Origin: Eriocheir sinensis
Lineage: Eukaryota; Arthropoda; Malacostraca; Decapoda; Varunidae
Length of the DNA: 64,000 bases
Assembly: GCF_024679095.1 (NCBI RefSeq)
Contig: NW_026111294.1
Location: 124,001-188,000 of the forward strand
Direction: 5' to 3'
Shown: positions 26,801-43,700 of the stretch, in pieces
Layout: the number at the start of each line of letters is the position of its first letter
Numbering within the stretch: the stretch's first letter is position 1
Notes under the pieces: model-generated
What the model saw: only the letters and a program-made list of their open reading frames with translations
Told to the model about the DNA's origin: nothing
Database searches by the model: none
Position numbers and translations under genes: made by a program

Positions 26801-27386
26801 GCACACGTACACAACAACAAACACCACCGCGGGGCGCACACACACAACAACAATCACCACCGCCGGGCACACGCAAGCAAAAATAAACACCACCGCCGGG
26901 CACATGCACACAACAACAAACACCACCGCCTGGCACACGCACACAACAACAGACACCACCGCCGGGCACACACACACATGACAGACACCACCGCCGGGAA
27001 AACACACAGAACAACAGACACCACCGCCGAACACACACACAGAACAACAGACACCACCGCCGGGAACACACACAGAACAACAGACACCACCGCCGGGTAC
27101 ACACACAGAACAACAGACACCACCGCCGGGCACACACACACAACAACAAACACCACCGCCAGGCATACACACACAACAACAAACACCACCGCCGGGGACA
27201 CGCACACAACAGACACCACCGCCGGGCACACACACACAACAACAGACACCACAGCCGGGCACACACACAACAACAAACACCACCGCCGGGCACACACACA
27301 CAACAACAGACACCACCGCCGGGCACACACACAACAACAGACACTACCGCCGCACACACGCACACACAACAGACACCACCGCCGGG
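23849..27386 (+). repeat. Higher-order block B of the satellite (copy of block A)
   Basis: The second copy of block A carries the same ordered series of variant units. It differs by point changes and by gains or losses of single units, for example a second ATGACAGACACC unit near 24,990-25,025 that block A lacks. About 2.5 kb of more canonical units lies between the two blocks. Confidence 0.85.
25585..27386 (+). repeat. Internal ~0.97-kb duplication within block B
   Basis: The counterpart of the internal duplication in block A, with landmarks at 25596 and 26566 and at 26006 and 26978. Its presence in both blocks shows that the ~1-kb duplication came before the duplication at ~6.1 kb spacing. 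Confidence 0.78.
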
Positions 27387-30300
27387 TAACACACACACAA
27401 CAACAGACACCACCGCCGGGCACACACACACAACAACAGACACCACCGCCGGGCACACACACACAACAACAGACACCACCGCCGGGCACACACACAACAA
27501 CAGACACCACCGCCGGGCACACACACACACAACAAACACCACCGCCGGGCACACACACACAACAACAGACACCACCGCCGGGCACACACACACAACAACA
27601 GACACCACCGCCGGGCACACACACACAACAACAGACACCACCGCCGGGCACACACACACAAACACAGACACCACCGCCGGGCACACACACACAACAACAG
27701 ACACCACCGCCGGGCACACACACACAACAACAGACACCACCGCCGGGCACACACACAACAACAGACACCACCGCAAAGCACACACACACAAAAACACACA
27801 CCACCGCCGGGCACACACACAACAACAAACACCACCGTCGGCACACACACACAAAAGACACCACCGCCGGGCACACACACACAACAACAGACACCACCGC
27901 CGGGCACACACACACACAACAGACACCACCGCCGGGCACACACACACACAACAACAGACACCACCGCCGGGCACACACACAACAACAGACACCACCGCCG
28001 GGCACACACACACAACAACAGACACCACCGCCGGGCACACACACACAACAACAGACACCACCGCCGGGCACACACACACAACAACAGACACCACCGCCGG
28101 GCACACACACACAACAACAGACACCCGCGCGGGTCACACACACAACAACAGACACCACCGCCGGGCACACACACACAACAACAGACACCACCGCCGGGCA
28201 CACACACACAACAACAGACACCACCGCCGGGCACACACACACACAACAACAGACACCACCGCCGGGCACACACACACAACAACAGACACCACCGCCTGGC
28301 ACACACACACAACAACAGACACCACCGCCGGGCACACACACACAACAACAGACACCACCGCCGGGCACACACACAACAACAGACACCACCGCCGGGCACA
28401 CATACACAACAACAGACACCGCCGGGCACACACACACAACAACAGACACCACCGCCGGGCACACACACACAACAACAGACACCACCGCCGGGCACACACA
28501 CACAACAACAGACACCACCGCCGGGCACACACACACAACAACAGACACCACCGCCAGGCACACACACACAACAACAGACACCACCGCCGGGCACTCACAC
28601 AACAACAGACACCACCGCCGGGCACACACACACAACAACAGACACCACCGCCGGGCACACACACACAACAACAGACACCCCCGCCGGTCACTCACACAAC
28701 AACAGACACCACAACCGGGTACACACACACAACAGACACCACCGCAGGGCACTCACACACAACAACAGACACCACCGCAAAGCACACACACACACAACAA
28801 CAGACACCACCGCCGGGCACACACACAACAACAGACACCACCGGGCACACACACACAACAACAGACACCACCGCCAGGCACACACACAACAACAGACACC
28901 ACAGCCGGGCACACACACAACAACAGACACCTCCGCCGGGCACACACACACAACAACAGACACCACCGCCGGGCACACAACAGACACCACCGCCGGGCAC
29001 ACACACAACAACAGACACCACCGCCGGGCACTCACACACAACAACAGACACCACCCCCGGGCACACAAACAATAACAGACACCACCGCCGGGCACACACA
29101 CACAACAACAGACACCACCGCCGGGCACACACACACAACAACAGACACCACCGCCGGGCACACACACAACAGACACCACTGCCGGCACACACACAACAAC
29201 AGACACCACCGCCGGCACACACACACACAACAACAGACACCACCGCCAACACACACACAACAACAGACACCACCGCCGGGCACACACACACAACAACAGA
29301 CATCACCGCCGGGCACACACACACACAACAACAGACACCACCGCCGGGTACACACACACACAACAACAGACACCACCGCCGGGCACACACACACACAACA
29401 ACAGACACCACCGCCGGGCACACACACACAACAACAGACACCACCGCCGGGCACACACACACACTAACAGACACCACCGCCGGGCACACGCACACAACAA
29501 CAGACACCACCGCCGCGCACACACACAACAACAGACACCAACGCCGGGCACACAAACACAACAACAGACACCACCGCCGAGCACACATTACAACAGACAC
29601 CACCGCCGGGCACACACACACACAACAACATACACCGCCGGGCACACACACACAACAACAGACACCACCGCCAGGCACACAGACACAACAACAGACACCA
29701 CCGCCGGGCACACACACAACAACAGACACCACCGCCGGGGACTCACACAAATCAACAGACACCACCGCCTAGCACACACACACAACAACAGACACCACGG
29801 CCGGGCACACACACAACAACAGAGACCACCGCCGGGCACACACACACAACAACAGACACCACCGCCGGGCACACACACACAACAACATCCACCACCGCTG
29901 GCACACACACAACAACAGACACCAGCGCCGGGCACACACACACACAACAACAGACACCACCGCCGGGCACACACACACAACAACAGACACCACCGCCGGG
30001 CACACACACAATAACAGACACCACCGCCGGGCACACACACACAACAACAGACACCACCGCCGGGCACACACACACAACAACAGACACCACCGCCGGGCAC
30101 ACACACACAACAACAGACACCACCGCCGGACACACACAGAACACCACAGACAACCCCGCCGGGCACACACACACAACAACAGACACCACCACCGGGCACA
30201 CACACAACAACAGACACCACCGCCGGGCACACACACAACAACAGACACCACCGCCGAACACACACACAACAAACACCACCGCCGGGCACACATACACAAC

Positions 30301-33300
30301 AACGGACACCACCGCCGGGCACACACACAACAACAGACACCAGCGCCGGGCACACACACACACAACAACAGACACCACCGCCGGGCACACACACACAACA
30401 ACAGACACCACCGCCGGGCACACACACACAACAACAGACACCACCGCCGGGCACACACACACAACAACAAACACCACCGCCGGGCACACACACAACAACA
30501 GACACCACCGCTGGCACACACACAACAACAGACACCACCGCCAGGCACACACACAAAAACATACACCACCGCCGGCCCCACACACACACACAACAACAGA
30601 CCCCACCGCCGGTCACACACACAACAACAGACACCACCGCCGGGCACACACACACAACAACAGACACCACCGCCGGGCACACGCACAACAACAGACACCA
30701 CCAGGCACACACACACCAACAGACACCACTGCCGGGCACACACACACAACAACAGACACCACCGCCGGGCACACACACACACAAACACAGACACCCCCCA
30801 CGGACACACACACAACAACAGACACCAAGGCCGGGCACAAGCACACAACAACAAACACCACCGCCGGGCACACACACACAACAACAGACACCACCGCCGG
30901 GCACACACACACAACAACAGACACCACCGCCGGGCACACACACACAACAACAGACACCACCGCCGAGCACACACACACAACAACAGACACCACCACCGGG
31001 CACACACACAACAACAGACACCACCGCCGGGCACACACACACAACAACAGACACCACCGCCGAACACACACACACAACAACAGTCACCACTGCCGGGCAC
31101 ACACACACACAACAAAAGACACCACCGCCGGGCACTCACACACACAACACACACCACCGCCGGGCACACACACACACAACAACAGACACCACCGCCGGGG
31201 ACACACACACAACAACAGACACCACCGCCGGGCACACGCACAACAACAAAAAGCACCGCCGCGAACACACACAGAACCACAGACACCACCGCATTGCACA
31301 CACACACTACAACAGACACCACCGCCGGGCACACACACACAACAACAGACACCACCGCCGGGCACACACACACACAACAACAGACACCACCGGGCACACA
31401 CACAACAACAGACACCACCGCCGGGCACACACACACAACAACAGACACCACCGCCGGGCACACACACACAACAACAGACACCACCGCCGGGCACACACAC
31501 AACAACAGACACCACCGCTGGGCACACACACAACAACAGACACCACCGCCGGGCACACACACAAGAACAGACACCACCGCCGGGCACACACACACAACAA
31601 CAGACACCACCGCCGGCACACACACACAACAACAAACACCACCGCCGGGCACACACACACAACAACAGACACAACCGCCGGCACACACACACAACAGATA
31701 CCACCACCGGGCACACACACACAACAACAGACACCACCACCGGGCACACACACAACAACAGACACCACCGCCAGGCACTCACACACAACAACAGATACCA
31801 CCGCCGGGCACACACACACAACAACAGACACCACCGCCGGGCACACACACACAACAAACAACACCGCCGGCACACACACAACAACAGACACCACCGGCAC
31901 ACACACACACAACAACAGACACCACCACCGGGCACACACACAACAACAGACACCACCACCGGGCACACACACAACAACAGACACCACCGCCGGGCACACA
32001 CACAACAACAGACACCACCGCCGGCACACACACAACAACAGACACCACCGCCGGCACACACACAACAACAGACACCACCACACACACACAACAACAGACA
32101 CCACCGCCGGGCACACACACACACAACAACAGACACCGCCGTGCACACACACACAACAACAAAAACCACCGCCGGGCACACACACACAACAACAGACACC
32201 ACCGCTGGGCACACACACACAACAACAGACACCACCGCCGGGCACACACACACAACAACAGACACCACCGCCGAGCACACACACACAACAACAGACACCA
32301 CCGCCGGGCACACACAACAACAGACACCACCGCCGGGCACACACAACAACAGACACCACCGCTGGCACACGCACACAACAACAGACACCACCGCCGGGCA
32401 CACACACACAACAACAGACACCACCGCCGGGCACACACAACAACAGACACCACCGCCGGGCACACACACAACAACAGAAACCACCGCCTGGCACACACAC
32501 ACAACAACAGACACCACCGCCGGGCACACACAACAACAGACACCACAGCCGCGCACACACACAACAACAGACACCATCGCCTGGCACACACACAACAACA
32601 GACACCACCGCTGGGCACACACACAACAACAGACACCACCGCCGGGCACACACACAACAACAGACACCACCGCACACAACAGACACCACTGCCGGCACAC
32701 ACACACAACAACAGACACCACCGCCGGGCACACACACAACAACAGACACCACCGCCGGGCACACACACAACAACAGACACCACCGCCGGCACACACACAC
32801 AACAACAGACACCACCGCCGGGCACACACACACAACAACAGACACCACCGCCGGGCACACACACACAACAACAGACACCACCGCCAGGCACACACACACA
32901 ACAACAGACACCACCGCCGGGCACACACAACAACAGACACCACCGCCGGGCACACACACACAACAACAGACACCACCGCCGGGCACACACACACAACAAC
33001 AGACACCACCGCCGGGGACTCACACACAACAACAGACACCCCCGCCGGGCACACACAACAACAGACACCACCGCCGGGCACACACACACAACAACAGACA
33101 CCACCGCCGGCACACACACACAACAACAGACACCACCGCCGGCACACACACAACAACAGACACCACCGCTGGGCACACACACAACAACAGACACCACCGC
33201 CGGGCACACACCAACAGACACCACCGCCGGGCATACACACACAACAACAGACACCACCGCCGGGCACACACACACAACAACAGACACCACCGCCGGGCAC

Positions 33301-36300
33301 ACACACACAACAACAGACACCCCCGCCGGGCACACACACACAACAACAGACACCACCGCCGGGCACACACACACAACAACAGACACCACCGCCGGGCACA
33401 CACACACACAAAAACACACACCACCGCCGCGCACACACACACAACAACAGACACCACCGCCGGGCACACACACACAACAACAGACACCACCGCCGGGCAC
33501 ACACACACAACAACAGACACCACCGCCGGGCACACACACACAACAACAGACACCACCGCCGGGCACACACACACAACAACAGACACCACCGCCGGGCACA
33601 CACACAACAACAGACACCACCGCCGGGCACACACACAACAACAGACACCACCGCCGGGGCACACACACAACAACAGACACCACCGCCGGGCACACACACA
33701 CAACAACAGACACCACCGCCGGGCACACACACACAACAACAGACACCACCGCCGGGCACACACACACAACAAACACCACCGCGGCACACACACAACAACA
33801 GACACCACCGCCGGGCACACACACAACAACAGACACCACCGCCGGGCACACACACAACAACAGACACCACCGCCGGGCACACACACACAACAACAGACAC
33901 CACCGCCGGGCACACACACAACAACAGACACCACCGCCGGGCACACACACAACAACAGACACCACCGCCGGGCACACACACACACAACAGACACCACCGC
34001 CGGCACACACACAACAACAGACACCACCGCCGTCACACACACAACAACAGACACCAACGCCGGGCACACACACACAACAACAGACACCACCGCCGGGCAC
34101 ACACACACAACAACAGACACCACTGCCGGGCACACACACAACAACAGACACCAAAGCCGGGCACACATACACAACAACAAACACCACCGCCAAGCACACA
34201 CACACAACAACAGACACCACCGCCGGCACCCACACAACAACAGACACCACCGCGGGCACACACACACAACAACAGACACCACCGCCGGGCACACACACAC
34301 AACAACAGACACCACCGCCGGGCACACACACAACAACAGACACCACCGCCGGGCACACACACAACAACAGACACCACCGCCGGCACACACACACAACAGA
34401 CACCACTGCCGGGCACACACACAACAACAGACACCACCGCCGGCACACATACACAACAACAGTCACCACCGCCGGGCACACACACACAACAACAGACACC
34501 ACCGCCGGGCACACACAACAAAATACACAAACGCCGGGCACACACACACAACAACAGACACCACCGCCGGCACACACACACAACAACAGACACCACCGCC
34601 GGGCACACACACAACAACAGACACCACCGCCGGGCACACACACACAACAACAGACACCACCGCCGGGCACACACACAACAACAGACACCACCGCCAAGCA
34701 CACACACAGAACAACAGACACCACCGCCGGGCACACACACACAACAACAGACACCACCCACGGCAACACACACACAACTACAGACACCACCGCCGGCACA
34801 CACAACAACAGACACCACCGCCGGGCACACACACAACACCAGAGACCCCCGCCGGGGACTCACTAACAACAACAGACACCACCGGCTCACACACACAACA
34901 ACAGACACCACCGCCGGGCACACACACACAACAACAGACACCACCTCTGGGCACACACACACAACAACAGACACCACCGCCGGGCACACACACACAACAA
35001 CAGACACCACCGCCGGGCACACACACAACAACAGACACCACCGCCGGGAACACACACACAGCAACAGACACCACCGCCGAGGACACACACAACAACAGAC
35101 ACCACCGCCGGGCACACACACAACAACAGACACCACCGCCGGGCACACACACACAACAACAGACACCACCGCCGGCACACACACAACAACCGACACAACA
35201 GCCGGTCACACACACACAACACCAGACCCCACCGCCGTGCACACACCCACAACAACACACACCACCGCCGGGCACACACACACAACAACAGACACCACCG
35301 CCGGGCACACACACACAACAACAGACACCACCGCCGGGCACACCTACACAACAACAGACACCACCGCCGGGCACACACACAACAACAGACACCACCGCCG
35401 GGCACACACACAACAGACACCACCGCCGGGCACACACACAACAACAGACACCACCGCCTGGCACACACACACAACAACAGACACCACCGCCGGGCACACA
35501 CACAACAACAGACACCACCGCCGGGCACACACAACAACAGACACCACCGCCGGGCACACACACACAAGAACAGACACCACCGCCGGGCACACACACAACA
35601 ACAGACACCACCGCCGGGCACACACACAACAACAGACACCACCGCCGGGCACACACACAACAACAGACACCACCGCCGGGCACACACACAACAACAGACA
35701 CCACCGCCGGGCACACACACAACAACAGACACCACCGCCGGGCACAGACACACAACAACAGACACCACCGCCAGGCACACACACAACAACAGACACCACC
35801 GCCGGGCACACACACAACAACAGACACCACCGCCGGGCACACACACACAACAACAGACACCACCGCTGGCACACACACACAACAAAAGACACCACCGCCG
35901 GGCACACACACACAACAACAGACACCACCGCCGCCCACACACACACAACACACCCCACCGCCGGGCACACACACACAACAACAGACACCACCGCCGGGCA
36001 CACACACACAACAACAGACACCACCGCCAGGCACACACACACAAAAACACACACCCCCGCTGACACACACACACAACAACACACACCACCGCCGGGCAAA
36101 CACACACAACAACAGACACCACCGCCGAGCACACACACAACAACAGACACCACCGCCGGCACACACACACAACAACAGACACCACCGCCGAGCACACACA
36201 CAACAACAGACACCACCGCCGGGCACACACACACAACAACAGACACCACCGCCGGGCACACACACACAACAACAGACACCACCGCCGGGTACACACACAC

Positions 36301-37759
36301 AACAACAGACACCACCGCCGGGCACACACACACAACAACAGACACCACCGATGAACACACACACACAACTACAGACAACGCCGCCGAGCACTCACACACA
36401 ACAACAGACACCACCGCCGGGCACACACACACAACTACAGACACCACCGCCGTGCACACACACACAACAACAGACAACAACGCCGGGCACACACACACAA
36501 CAACAGACACCACCGCCGGGCACACACACACAACAACAGACACCACCGCCGGCCACACACACAACACCAAACACCACTGCCGGGCTCACACACACAACAA
36601 CAGACACCACCGCCGGGCACACACACACAACAACAGACACCACCGCCGGGCACACACACACAACAACAGACACCACCGCCGGGCACACACACACAACAAC
36701 AGACACCACCGCCGGGCACACACACACCAACAGACACCACCGCCGGGCACACACACACAACAACAGACACCACCGCCGGGCACACACACACAACAGACAC
36801 CACTGCCGGGCACACACACAACAACAGACACCACCGCCGGGCACACACACACAACAACAGACACCACCGCCGGGCACACACACACAAAAACAGACACCAC
36901 CGCCGGGCACACACACACAACAACAAACACCACCGCCTGGCACACACACACAACAACAGACACCACCGCCGGGCACACACACACAACAACACCACCACTG
37001 CTGGCACACACACAAAAACAGACACCACCGCCGGGCACACACACACAACAACAGACACCATCACAGGGCACACACACACAACAACAGACACCACTGCTTG
37101 GCACACACTCACAGCAACAGACACCACCGCCAAGCACACACACACAACAACAGACACCACCGCCGGGCACACACACACAACAGACACCACCGCCGGGCAC
37201 ACACACACAACAACAGACACCACCGCCGGGCACACACACACAACAACAGACACCACCGCCCGGCACACACACACAACAACAGACACCACCGCCGGGCACA
37301 CACACACACAACAACAGACACCAAAGCCTATCACACACACACAACAACAGACACCACCGCCGGGCACACACACACAACAACAGACACCACCGCCGGGCAC
37401 ACACACACAACAACAGACACCACCGCCGGGCACACACACACAACAACAGACACCACCGCCGGGCACACACACACAACAACAGACACCACCGCCGGGCACA
37501 CACACACAACAACAGACACCACCGCCGGGCACACACACACAACAACAGACACCAACGCCTGGCACACACACACAACAACAGACACCACCGCCTGGCACAC
37601 ACACAACAACAGACACCACTGCCGGCACACACACACATCAACAGACACCACCGCCGGGCACACACACACACAACAACAGACACCACCGCCGGGCACACAC
37701 ACACAACAACAGACACCACCGCCGGGCACACACACACAACAACAGACACCACCGCCGGG

Positions 37760-37783
37760 CACACACACACACACACACACACA
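37760..37783 (+). repeat. Longest clean CA run noticed in the array
   Basis: Twelve uninterrupted CA pairs within one satellite unit, against the usual five or six. This shows slippage expansion of the unit's CA segment. A comparable expansion lies near 53,907. Confidence 0.85.
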
Positions 37784-40700
37784 ACAACAGACACCACCGC
37801 CGAGCACACACATAACAACAGACACGACCGCTGGGCACACACATACAACAACAGACATCACCGCCGAGCACACACACACAACAACAGACACCACCGCCGG
37901 GCACACACACTACAACAGACACGACCGCCGGGCACACACACACAACAAAATACACCACCGCACACACACAACAACAGACACCACCGCCAGGCACACACAC
38001 ACAACAACAGACACCACCGCCGGGCACACACACACAACAACAGACACCCCCGCCGGTCACTCACACAACAAAAGACACCACCCCCGGGCACCCTCACACA
38101 CAAAAACAGACTCCACCGCCGGGAACACACACACACAACAACAGACACCACCGCCGGGCACAGACACACAACAACAGACACCACACACAACAACTGACAC
38201 CAACGCCGGGCACACACACAACAACAGACACCACCGCCGGGCACACACACACAAAAACAGACACCACCGCCGGGCACACACACACAACAACAGACACCAC
38301 CGCCGGGCACACACACACAACAACAGACACCACCGCCGCGCACACACACACAACAACACACACCACCGCCAGGCCCCCAGTCACAACAACAGACACCCCC
38401 GCCGGGCACACACACAACAACAGACACCACCGCCGGGCACACACACACAACAACAAACACCACCGCCGGGCACACACACACAACAACAGACACCACCGCC
38501 GGGCACACACACACAACAACAGACACCCCCGGCGGCCAAACACACACAACACGACACTACCGCCGGGCTCACTCACACACAACAACAGACACCACCGCCG
38601 GGCACACACACACAACAACAGACACCACCGCCGGGCACACACACACAACAACAGACACCATCGCCGGGCACACACACACACCACAACACACACCACCCCC
38701 GGGCACACACACAACAACAGACACCACCGCTGGCACACACACACAACAACAAACACCACCGCCGGGCTCACACACAACAACAGACACCACCGCCGGGCAC
38801 ACACACACAACAACAGACACCACCGCCAGGCACACACACACAACAACAGACACCACCGCCGGGCACACACACAACAACAAACACCACCGCCGGGCACACG
38901 TACACAACAACAGACACCACCGGTGGGCACACACACACAACAACAGACACCACCGCGGGGCACACACACACAACGACCCCACCGGGCACACACACACAAC
39001 AACAGACACCACCGCCGGGCACACACACACAACAACAGACCCCACCGCCGGGCACACACACAACACAACAGACCCCACCGCCAGGCACACACACACCACA
39101 ACAGACACCATCCCCGGGCACACACACACAACAACAGACACCACCGCCGGGCACACACACACAACAACAGACACCACCACCGGGCACACACTCAACAACA
39201 GACACCACCGCCGGGCACACACACACAACAACAGACACCACCGCCGGGCACACACACAAGAACAGACACCACCGCCGGGCACACACACACAACGACAGAC
39301 CCCCCCGCCCCACACACACACAACAACAGACACCCACGCCGGGAACACACACAACAACAGACACGACCGGCGTGCACACACACACAACAACAAACACCAC
39401 CGCTGGCACACACACACAACAACAGACACCACCGCCGGGCACACACACACAACAACAAACACCACCGCTGGCACACACACACAACAACAGACACCACCGC
39501 CGGGCACACACACACAACAACAGACACCACCCCCGGTCACACACAACAACAGACACCACCGCCGGGCACACACACACAACAACAGACACCACCGCCGGGC
39601 ACACACACACAACAACAGACACCACCGCCAAGCACACTCACAACAACACACACCACCACAGGGCACACACACAACAAAAGACACCACCGCCGGGCACACA
39701 CACACAACAACAGACACCACCGCCGGGCACACACACACAACAACAGACACCACCGCCGGGCACACACACACAACAACAGACACCACCGCCGGGCACACAC
39801 ACACACACACAAGAGACACCACCGCCAGGCACACACACAAAAACAGACACCACCGCCGGGCACACACACACAACAACAGACACCACCGCCGGGCACTCAC
39901 ACACAACAACAGACACCACCGCCCGGCACACACACACAACAGACACCACCGCCGGGCACACACACACAACAGACACCACCGCTGGCACACACACAACAAC
40001 AGACACCACCGCCGGGCACACACACAACAACAGACACCGCCGGGCACACACACAACAACAGACACCACCGCACACACACACAACAACAGACACCACACAC
40101 ACACAACACACACCACCGCTGGGCACACACACACAAAAACAGACACCACCGCCGGTCACTCACACACAACAACAGACACCACCGCAGGGCACACACACAC
40201 AACAGACACCACCGCCGGGCACACACACACAACAACAGACACCACCGCCGTGCACACACACACAAAAACAGACACCACCGCCGGGCACACACACAAGAGA
40301 CACCACTGCCGGGCACACACACACAACAACAGACACCACCGCCGGGCACACACACACAACAACAGACACCACCGCCAAGCACACACACAACAACAGACAC
40401 CACCGCCGGGCACACACACACAACAACAGACACCACCGCCGGGCACACACACACAACAACAGACACCACCGCCGGGCACACACACACAACAACAGACACC
40501 ACCGCGCGGCCCACACACACAAAAACACACGCCACCGACGGGAACACACACAACACCAGACACCACCGCCGGGCACACACACAACAACAGACACCACCGC
40601 CGGCACACACACACAACAACAGACACCACCGCCGGGCACACACACACAACAGACACCACCGCCGGGCACACAAACAACAAAAGACACCACCGCCGGGCAC

Positions 40701-43700
40701 ACACAAACAACAACAGACACCACCGCCGGGCACACACAAACAACAGACACCACCGCCGGGCACACACACACAACAACAGACACCACCGCCGCACACACAC
40801 ACACAACAACAGACACCACCGCCGGGAACACACACACACAACAACACACACCACCGCCGGGCACACACACACAACAACAGACACCACCGCCGGGCACACA
40901 CACAACAACAGACTCCACCGCCGAGCAAACACACACACAACAACAAACACCACCGCCAAGCACACACACAACAACAAACACCACCGCCGGCACACACACA
41001 CAACAACAGACACCACCGCCGGCACACACACAACAACAGACACCACCGCCGGGCACACACACACAACAACAACAGACACCGCCGGGCACACACACACAAC
41101 AGACACCACCGCCGGGCACACACACAACAACAGACACCACCGCCGGCACACACACAACAACAGACACCACCGCTGGCGCACACACACAACAACAGACACC
41201 ACCGCCGGGCACACACACAACAAACACCACCGCCGGGCACACAACAACACACACCACCGCCGGGCACACACACACAACAACAGACACCACCGCCGGGCAC
41301 ACACACACAACAACAGACACCACCGCCGGGCACACACACACAACAACAGACACCACCGCCGGGCACACACACACACCAACAGACCCCACCGCCGGGAACT
41401 CACACACAACAACAGACACCGCCGAGCACACACACACAACAACAGACACCACCGCCAGGGACTCACACACAACAACAGACACCACCGCCGGGCACACACA
41501 CACAACAACAGACACCACCGCCGGGCACACACACACAACAACAAACACCTCCGCTGGCACACACACACACAACAGACACCACCGCCGGGCACACACACAC
41601 AACAACAGACACCACCGCACACACACACAACAACAGACACCACCGCCACGCACACACACACAACAACAGACACCACCGCCGGGCACTAACACACAACAAC
41701 AGACACCACCGCTGGGCACACACACACAACAACAGACACCACCGCCATGCACACACACACACAACAACAAACACCACCGCCGGGCACACACACAACAACA
41801 GACACCACCGCCGGGCATACACACACAACAACAGACACCACCGCTGGGCACACACACATAGCAACAGACACCACCGCCGAGCACACACTACAACAGACAC
41901 CACCGCCGGGCACACACACACAACAACAGACACCACCGCCGGGTACACACACACAACAACAGACAACACCGCCGGGCACACACAAAACAACAACAGACAC
42001 CACCGCCGGGCACACACACACAACAACAGACACCACCGCCGGGCACACACACACAACAACAGACACCACCGCCGGGCACACACACACAACAACAGACACC
42101 ACCGCCGGGCACACACACACAACAACAGACACCACCGACGAGCTCACACACACAACAACAGACACCACCGCCGGGCACACACACACAACAACAGACACCA
42201 CCGCCGGGCACACACACACAACAACAGACACCACCGCCGGGCACACACACACATCAACAGACACGACGGGCTGGCACACACACACAACAACAGACACCAC
42301 CCGCGGTCACACACACACAACAACAGACACCACCGCCTGGCACACACACACAACAACAGACACCACCGCCGGGCACACACACACAACAACAAACACCACC
42401 GCTGAGGCACACACACAACAACAGACACCACCGCCGGGCACACACACACAACAACAGACACCGCCGGGCACACACACAACAATAGACACCACTGCCGGGC
42501 ACACACACACAACAACAGACACCACCGCCGGGCACACCCACACAACAACAGACACCACCGCCACACACACACACAAAAACACAAACCACCGCCAGGCACA
42601 CACACAACAACAGACACCACCGCCGGGCACACACACAACAACAGACACCACCGCCGGGCACACACACAACAACAGACACCACCGCCGGGCACACACACAA
42701 CAACAGACACCACCGCCGGGCACACACACAACGACAGACACCACCGCCAGGCACACACACACAACAACAGACACCACCGCCGGGCACACCCACACAACAA
42801 CAGACACCACCGCAGCACACACACACACAACAACAGACACCACCGCCGGGCACACACACACAACAACAGACAGCACCGCCGGGCACACACACAACAACAG
42901 ACACCACCGCCGGGCACACACACACAACAACAGACACCACCGCCGGGCACACACAACAACAGACACCACCGCCGGGCACACACACAACAACAGACACCAC
43001 CGCCGGCACACACACACACAAGACAACAGACACCACCGCCGGGCACACACACACAACAACAGACACCACCGCCGGGCACACACAACAAACACCACCGCCG
43101 GGGCACACACACACAACAACAGACACCACCGGGCACACACACACAACAACAGACACCACCGCCGGGCACACACACAACAACAGACACCACCGCCGGGCAC
43201 TCACACACAACAACAGACACCACCGCCGGGCACACACAACAACAGACACCACCGCCGGGCATACACACACACAACAACAGACACCACCGCCGGGCACACA
43301 AACAACAACAGACACCACCGCCGGGCACACACACACAACAACAGACACCACCGCCGGGCACACACAACAACAGACACCACCGCCGGGCACACACACAACA
43401 ACAGACACCACCGCCGGCACACACACACACAACAGACACCACCTGGCACACACACACAACAACAGACACCACCGACTGGCACACACACACAACAACAGAC
43501 ACCACCGCCACACACACACACACAACAACAGACACCACCGCCGGGCACACACACACAACAACAGACACCACCGCCGGGCACACACACACCAAACCAGACA
43601 CCACCGCCGGGCACACACACAACAACAGACACCACCGCCGGGCACACACACAACAACAGACACCACTGGGCACACACACACAACAAGGCACACACACACA

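Noticed and set aside
32141..38197. The longest + strand open frame, 2,018 codons
   Set aside because: Same compositional cause. It overlaps comparably repetitive open frames in the other phases and on the opposite strand, and its peptide jumps between the three frame versions of the unit.
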